From: Bemisia tabaci
Lineage: Eukaryota > Arthropoda > Insecta > Hemiptera > Aleyrodidae
Reading direction: 5' to 3'
NCBI RefSeq assembly: GCF_918797505.1
Contig: NC_092797.1
Location: 496,001-560,000, forward strand
DNA: 64,000 nt
Below are positions 58,644 through 64,000 of the stretch, piece after piece; within the stretch, counting starts at the first letter, position 1, and each line of letters begins with the position of its first letter. The notes under the pieces are model-generated. The model was given only the letters and a program-made list of their open reading frames with translations. It was not told the origin of the DNA and did not search any database. A program made the translations under genes and the position numbers.

Positions 58644-58781
58644 ATGGTGGATGATGCTAGGTTGGTATCTTCGTGTTTCAACTGACCATCGAGCGCTAGG
58701 CCTCGCTTGTCTTTTTCCGCCGTCGGCCGGAGCATGAAGACCTTGCTCAGAGTAAATCCAGGTCCAACACAAGTTCCGGCT
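58644..58781 (-). CDS. krz: Beta-arrestin alternative exon B (lariat-loop region, 138 bp)
   Basis: Acceptor GCGTATGTACAG, one base, then [27 protein letters not shown] and [18 protein letters not shown], then two bases and donor GTGAGA (58643-58638). It is homologous to exon A (50290-50433), starts and ends in the same phase, and is two codons shorter in the loop before the conserved block. The 18-residue block [18 protein letters not shown] is identical to A, although 12 of its 18 codons differ silently. That shows long separate existence under protein-level selection and excludes a recent or dead duplicate. The loop differs: MLRPTAEKDKRG in place of [14 protein letters not shown]. The acceptor tract is less pyrimidine-rich than that of A, which may make it the regulated choice. 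It lies 434 bp from the copia element. Confidence 0.93.
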
Positions 58782-59467
58782 CTGTACATACGCACAATCT
58801 CACAGAAAACTTGACGTAGGCAAAATTGCATCTTACACCACAATAAGACCTTTGCTTTCCAGCTGAAAAGTCTTGAGACACGTCTGTTATAGATGCTAAA
58901 ATAAACTGAAATTTCTTGCGCTCGCCTCCGGACTGATTTACTCCCAATTAGATTCAGTTTGGCACAAGGTTCAATTTTTCCGAATTGCAAGAGCAGAAAA
59001 TCTGGTAAATATTCAGCAACTCTTCTTGCAGCAAAAATTACTCTAATTCACCTTTCCAAAACAACTAGTTTCTTTCAAAGATTACGATTCACATAGATCT
59101 CCGGACCTCCAATCAAGATTTCAAGACACAGTTGACCCCAGATTGTCTGAAAATGGTATTATGTACCTTTGCTTTATACTGGCATGTCTGAGTGTCATAG
59201 AATCGTCGGCCAGCTACAAACTTTTGTAAATGATATACATATATACTTTTCAGGAACCACATCTTATAATGTCAAAACGCACTCCAATAGCATTATTTTT
59301 TCGAGGATTATTAGGATTATTTCGAGTTGGCAACAGAAAGAAATAAGTAACATTCCTTCGAAATCTACCTGGAAAAAATTGTTTGTGCGTCGAGCTAAAA
59401 AGACTATGACCTCTTTGAAAAATAAGAAAAAATAATGAAAATAGAGAAACTTGTGGAGAGAACTTAC

Positions 59468-59540
59468 TCGCTTTCAGCTTCTGCAACGGTGCATTTGTAT
59501 TGTGCAGTGGAAAATAAACAAATGTCTGCAAACTGTCGAA
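59468..59540 (-). CDS. krz: Beta-arrestin exon, C-domain (73 bp)
   Basis: Acceptor CCTATTTTCCAG, two bases completing Val, then RQFADICLFSTAQYKCTVAE and AES, then two bases (GA) and donor GTAAGT (59467-59462). ADICLFSTAQYKC is a highly conserved beta-arrestin signature in the C-domain. The split codon becomes GAC (Asp) with exon A or GAA (Glu) with exon B; both keep an acidic residue. Confidence 0.97.
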
Positions 59541-61190
59541 CTGGAAAATAGGTGGAAAAAATATCATTCTAAGGAGTAAAACATACACCCGCAATACACC
59601 TTTTCTACAATGTAAACACTGACAATTTGTGAATTGAGAGTACATGCAGGCATTCATGACGCTGGGATGTAGTTGCATACTGAGTTAGGATTCATTTCGT
59701 AGTTTTTCAAAAATTCAAAAACGATACATGTATCATCCTTGTCTCTGCTCCAATTTTAACATATGTTTCTTCAGGTCAAAATAGCTTCAAAAAAAAGGAA
59801 AAACTTTAAAATTACTGTACGTTTAGTTTAAATTATCCTCATGAGAAATTCATGATTTTAAAATAAGTTAAAAGACTAATTACTTCAGACTTCTTCTGGC
59901 TCCTTTACTTTTTATTGTTCTCAGTGTATTGAAACATGATCAAACTATGAAATATTTAACACATTCTCACAACCGTCTTTTAACAAGCAACAACACTGAG
60001 CTGAACTTTTCAAAAACCACAGAATGCAACCTTCTTCTCTCACTTCGAACGCAAATATATCTTGTCAATGGAAGTTGCGACATCACAAGAAGAGTTGGCC
60101 ACCTTGTATCACTTCACCTCAGGTAGGTTTATTTACTTTCAGGTCTGAATTGTAACAAGAGATTATGTACTTTGACCATACTTAAAATATTATCCCAAAT
60201 TGAAGTGAATATTGGTGTCATTTATTTAAAACTAAATCGTTTGTTTGTGCTCGAAAACGTATTTCTTACTAAAATCTGCACAATCTACACCTAATGCCGA
60301 CGCAATTTTATGATCTTGCAATGGCCCTGTTTAATGTAACTCACATAGTGGCATAAACTTTTGAATGATATATTTTGGGAAAATCATTATTCTTCATAAT
60401 CAAAAAACTTACTGAACATGAACAACTACATTCCAATTTTACTGGGGTTTCAGAAGTTTTCCCTTAGAATTAAGAAGTTGAAAATGGTCTATTATTTGAA
60501 AAGAAATCATATTTCAACCTTGGAATGGGCCTGTTGCAAACTTTTGCTATATCAAAACTAAGATTTGTTTCTTATAGATAATGCCTCAAAAATCACGATG
60601 AGCGCATTGGCAAAGTCTGAAATGCACTCATAACTTCACAATCTGCGTAAGAAATTTGCGGTTTTTAGAGCTTCCCGCTTCAAAAACGATACTACGGCAC
60701 AGGTGAACATTTTGTTAGAGGAGGCGTTCCATCGTCAGCAATATTCATCATGGCCGACGCCAATTCGCCAAAACACGTATGATGCGACGAGATAACACCT
60801 GAACAGCATTAGACCAGATAACAATCGGCGTGTTTACGTTCATATTTTCCTCGCCCGCCTTGATTGACCCTGAACTCACCTCGAATTACGCGCGGAACTG
60901 CGGAAGCGTCGGCCATGATGAACATTGCCGACGATGGAACGACTCCTCTAACAAAATGTTCACCTGTGCCGTAGTATCGTTTTTGAAGCGGGAAGCTCAA
61001 AAAAACGCAAATTTCTTACGCAGATTGTGAAGTTATGAGTGCATTTCAGACTTTGCCGATGCGCCCATCGTGATTTTTGAGGCATCATCTGTAGGAAACA
61101 ACTCTTATATTTGCTCTAGCAAAAGTTTGCAACAGGCCCATTAGGCCCTCACAAATGATCTACTAATGAGAGTGATAATATGAACGTTAC
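59541..61190 (-). other. Intron of beta-arrestin with one foldback element
   Basis: AT-rich apart from the inverted-repeat element at 60524-61142, which ends about 50 bp from the donor site at 61190. No other gene seen. Confidence 0.8.
60524..61142. mobile_element. Foldback element with ~250-bp arms
   Basis: AATGGGCCTGTTGCAAACTT at the left pairs with AAGTTTGCAACAGGCCCATT at the right. The arms, about 60524-60770 and 60900-61142, are strongly alike (for example GAAGCGGGAAGCTC against GAGCTTCCCGCTTC). The centre is GC-richer. The target duplication is unclear, as AAT/ATT belong to the repeats themselves. No coding content. Confidence 0.75.
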
Positions 61191-61275
61191 CTGATACTTT
61201 GATTTTTTTCACAGTTCTATTAGAATTATTTGCTATATGTACATTGACAGATATTGTTTCTCCATGATGATACAG
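61191..61275 (-). CDS. krz: Beta-arrestin exon, start of C-domain (85 bp)
   Basis: Acceptor ATTTGCCAACAG, phase 0, then [20 protein letters not shown] and TVKKIKVS, one base (G) and donor GTAACG (61190-61185). YHGE-ISVNVH-N-TVKKIK is the first beta-strand region of the arrestin C-domain. This is the most upstream exon in the window. The N-domain, including the phosphate sensor and finger loop, must be encoded beyond the right edge, on the far side of the LINE elements. Confidence 0.97.
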
Positions 61276-61743
61276 CTGTTGGCAAATAAGTTGAAAATAC
61301 ATCATAAGCAATTAATCATTATAATAGGAAAAAAGAGATTAACATTAGTCTGAGTACAATTGCGAGAGAACTATGTGGTAATTTTGATGTAGAAATCACC
61401 AGATTTAATTTTTTCCTGTGCAGATACTTATATGCTCAAACATGGTGGCTCCATTTTTACCAAAGATGTAGCTAAAAAGGGGCATTTTTTATTTATTCTT
61501 CAGTGGTTTGCTTTTCCGATAAACTTGTACTTCAGTTTTTCCAAGAAAAGTTTTGTTCCTTCAAATTTTAGTGCATGTAATAGAGGATAATCAAAATCTC
61601 AACTAAAAATTTACATCCTTTACACAGAAATAATAAATTGATGATCATATCTTCGATAGAAAAAAGTTACATTTAATCCACCATTGAATTCAACCATCTG
61701 TAGACGAAGTGTCATGTGTAATAGTATACGCACATTCTTTGTA
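61276..61743 (-). other. Intron of beta-arrestin
   Basis: AT-rich, nothing recognised. The intron continues past the window end, as both LINE sequences to the right lie in it. Confidence 0.6.
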
Positions 61744-62480
61744 ATGAATTTTTACAGAGAAATCAACAAGACAAAAAAGGGTAGAAAGGATGAGAGTGAT
61801 AGCTATAGAGAACTGTCAGTCGCAGGTGCCCTAAGCAAGGTATACGGAAAAATTCTGAAAGCTAAAATCGAGGATGAGTGGCAATGACATGAAGCGAAAG
61901 AGCAAGCAAGTTTCAGAGCTGGTAGATCAACGATTGATCACTTATTCACCATCATCAAGGTGATCTAGAAAAAGGAGGGATTAGGCCAAGAATTACATCT
62001 AGTGTTTGTGGATCTCCAGAAGGTTTACGATAGGGTGCCATTGGTGAAACTTTGGGAAGCCTTGAACATAAGGGGTTTTGGTAGAGGACTATTCAGTGCG
62101 ATTAAAGAAATTTATGATGGGGCTTTTTCTAAGGTTAAATCCCACGGGGAGTTATCTTTGGGGTTTTTCATAACTAGGGGACTTAAACAAGGGTGTTGTT
62201 TTTCGCCAACCTTATTTGAGGTGTACCTTGAACAAGTTTTAAAGGAATGGAAGAAATGCTGTTCAGAAATGGGCGTCTCGCTACAGGAAGATGGCACCCT
62301 TTATTCTCTTGTGTTTTGATGATGATCAGGTGGTGATAGCTCAGGGCGAGGAAGATGGTAGTTACATGACGCGCAAGTTAGTGGAAGTATGCTGTAAATA
62401 AGGATGGAAGTCAGTGTTGTTAAGACGGAGAAATTGGTTTTTGGTGGTGATCAGCAAAACATGGAACTGCAAGCATGGAA
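61744..62480 (+). pseudogene. Non-LTR reverse transcriptase fragment (RTE/CR1-like)
   Basis: KKGRKDESDSYRELSVAGAL and SKVYGKILKAKIEDEW, then (after a stop near 61885) QASFRAGRSTIDHLFTI, then LVFVDLQKVYDRVP and RGLKQGCCFSPTLFEVYLE are consecutive reverse-transcriptase motifs. A frameshift near 62315 leads to FDDDQVVIAQGEED, a mutated form of the catalytic FADD box. At least two in-frame stops. Only the central RT part survives, without endonuclease or a 3' tail. Confidence 0.85.
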
Positions 62481-62537
62481 GCATGGCCGGAGAAATCAGG
62501 ACGGTGAAGAGTATATATATCTAGAAGTTTGGTTAAC

Positions 62538-64000
62538 TTTTTTTTTTTTTTTTTTTTTTATTCATCCAAAATATGTTACAACCACCTAACTAGGTGTAAA
62601 TTAACTTTACTTTACAAATAAAATAACTTATAAATTGACTAGCATCTAATTTTTGTTTTTAACTTTAACTTTCATAACCCATACTCGCATGAAACCCAGA
62701 CTACATTCATACTTCTTACTTGCTATATAGATTTAGAAAATAAATAAATCAAAAAATAATAAAAATAAATGAGCATGATAAATAAGAAAACTTAAGAGAG
62801 ATGAGTTACAACTGCTTTCATGCGTTATCCATGTCCCCAGTGGCTTCTCTGATAACTAGATTATGGGAAATCTACTTTGTTGTATTAAGATAAGCAAAAG
62901 TGACTATTTTAAGTTAAACGCCAAAGGCTAGGTCACGAGGTTTGGTCCTCTTTAGCCTCCTTACCGGGACGTCTGTGGTGAGTTCCCTGGCTAGGGGATT
63001 AGAATGAATTTCAAGTTTATTGTAGTACTTGTAGGAAGCGTTTTTGATGTAATCAGAGACGGACTCTATTTCAAGCTCCTCTCTAATTGATTGGTTAGTT
63101 GTGAACCATGGGGCATCTACCATTGACCGCAGCACCTTCGCCTGGAAGGACTCAATCAGGTATCTATTGCTCGGTTTGGTGCAGCCCCATAGTTCACAAG
63201 CATATGTCCAGACAGGTCTGAGGACTTGTTTGTATAAGAGAACTTTATTGGCAATGGAGAGTGCCGAGTTTCTTCCCAAGAGCCAGTACATTTGTCTGTA
63301 TTTTGCATTAAGTTGTTCTCTTTTATTTTTGATATGTTGTTTCCAAATCAATTTTCTGTCAATCGTGACTCCAAGATATTTTGCTGTATCCGAGTATGGT
63401 ACAGGTTTATTTTCAATTAATATAGGGATATAATTAATTTTTTTGTTAGTAAAAATGGTGTGAACCGACTTTGGATTGGAGAGAGCCACTCTCCAGTCCT
63501 TGGTCCAGTTCACAACCTCGTCAACAGTATTTTGTAACTTGACAGTGGCCTCAGGAAGATCTCGACCCGTCTCCAAAGCTGCAATGTCATCAGCGAATGT
63601 TCCTAAAAGTTTACCACTTTCAGGCACATCTCTAGTGAATAAAAGGTACAAAATTGGCCCCAATACACTCCCTTGGGGAACTCCGGCCAATATGGTTTTA
63701 AATTCCGAATATGCACTTCCATATCTTACTCTAAATTGTCTATTTGACAGATATGAGTTTATTAAATCGCAATGATTAGTCGGTAGAATGCTTTTCAGTT
63801 TGAAGATTAGCCCTTGATGCCAAACTCTGTCGAAAGCCATTTGAATGTCAAGGAATATGGCAGCTGTTACTCCTTTCTCTTCTAGTGTCTTTTCTATTAG
63901 GTCAATTACTCTATGTACTTGCTGAGTTGTAGAATGCCTTTCACGAAATCCAAATTGGTGATTTGGGATCGCATTATTTTCTAATAATATTGGTTTTAAT
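62538..64000 (-). mobile_element. Jockey-like LINE, 3' part
   Basis: The - strand element runs from beyond the window to a poly-A tail seen as 22 T on the + strand (62538-62559). It contains an open reverse-transcriptase frame and a 354-bp 3' UTR. It lies directly against the decayed + strand RT fragment, so it probably inserted there. Confidence 0.85.
62914..63999 (-). CDS. LINE ORF2 reverse transcriptase, 5' truncated by window edge
   Basis: Open without stops from the window edge to the stop at 62914-62916, about 361 codons. It starts LKPILLENNAIPNHQFGFRE (RT motif 1), then AAIFLDIQMAFDRVWHQGL (first catalytic Asp), AGVPQGSVLGPILYLLF, and LGTFADDIAALETG (catalytic FADD box). The thumb-like region follows with TAKYLGVTIDRKL, then VWTYACELWGC and a short basic end. 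These are Jockey-clade features. The internal ATG at 63840 is not the start. Being fully open, the copy may be young; the endonuclease part lies outside. Confidence 0.9.
   Translation of the reverse strand, partial: LKPILLENNAIPNHQFGFRERHSTTQQVHRVIDLIEKTLEEKGVTAAIFLDIQMAFDRVWHQGLIFKLKSILPTNHCDLINSYLSNRQFRVRYGSAYSEFKTILAGVPQGSVLGPILYLLFTRDVPESGKLLGTFADDIAALETGRDLPEATVKLQNTVDEVVNWTKDWRVALSNPKSVHTIFTNKKINYIPILIENKPVPYSDTAKYLGVTIDRKLIWKQHIKNKREQLNAKYRQMYWLLGRNSALSIANKVLLYKQVLRPVWTYACELWGCTKPSNRYLIESFQAKVLRSMVDAPWFTTNQSIREELEIESVSDYIKNASYKYYNKLEIHSNPLARELTTDVPVRRLKRTKPRDLAFGV

Noticed and set aside
58644..58781. Exon B as a dead duplicate of exon A
   Set aside because: Splice sites, phase and frame are intact. 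All changes in the conserved 18-codon block are silent (12 codons), which neutral decay would not give.
1..64000. tRNA, rRNA, CRISPR array or bacterial operon structure
   Set aside because: I looked for clover-leaf, conserved rRNA cores and regularly spaced identical repeats with unique spacers and found none. Tandem units here are degenerate and lie inside transposons.

Overview
The window is nuclear DNA of an arthropod, most likely an insect with long introns (a hemipteran-like genome is my guess; the species cannot be read from the sequence). The base composition is AT-rich, host exons are small and have canonical GT/AG borders, and introns run to kilobases. A beta-arrestin of the kurtz type is present, and a copia element carries an insect-type half-tRNA primer site. 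There is no bacterial or organellar organisation and no rRNA, tRNA or CRISPR array that I could find.

Host genes. (1) On the + strand, 6922-7579 is the last coding exon of an unidentified protein with a low-complexity Pro/Gln/Ser-rich tail ending in EISV. The following kilobases may be a long 3' UTR (possible poly(A) signal near 18.94 kb). (2) On the - strand, seven exons between 61275 and 35635 encode the C-terminal half of a beta-arrestin (kurtz ortholog), down to its clathrin box and AP2-binding tail; the 5' half lies beyond the right edge. One coding segment occurs twice, at 58644-58781 and 50290-50433. Both copies have intact splice sites, matching phases and strong synonymous divergence with an unchanged protein core. 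They look like a pair of mutually exclusive exons, and I consider this the most interesting host-gene observation.

Mobile DNA fills most of the rest. At the left end are two very large, nearly perfect palindromes (254-1672 and 1956-4056), with a third, more diverged one at about 19955-22665. In all three the arms are themselves built of degenerate tandem units (about 300, 180 and 175 bp), an architecture I do not recognise as a named family. Further elements are TA-flanked inverted-repeat elements (13246-14172, 23185-24111), foldback elements at 10.3 and 11.1 kb, a mariner relic split by a short element (27.5-28.7 kb), and a 1.3 kb foldback mariner carrying a nested element with a 9-bp target duplication (29243-30551). 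A hAT-type MITE with an 8-bp duplication lies at 35948-36199. A 2.77 kb Helitron with a decayed helicase (42220-44985) sits inside a member of a ~580 bp repeat family.

An intact Ty1/copia element (53133-58209, identical 268-bp LTRs, TCTTC target duplication) lies inside a foldback element, between the two alternative arrestin exons. The right edge holds a decayed RTE/CR1-like reverse transcriptase fragment (+) and the 3' half of a Jockey-like LINE (-). Thus the arrestin transcription unit is a ~26 kb stretch of small exons separated by introns loaded with nested transposons.
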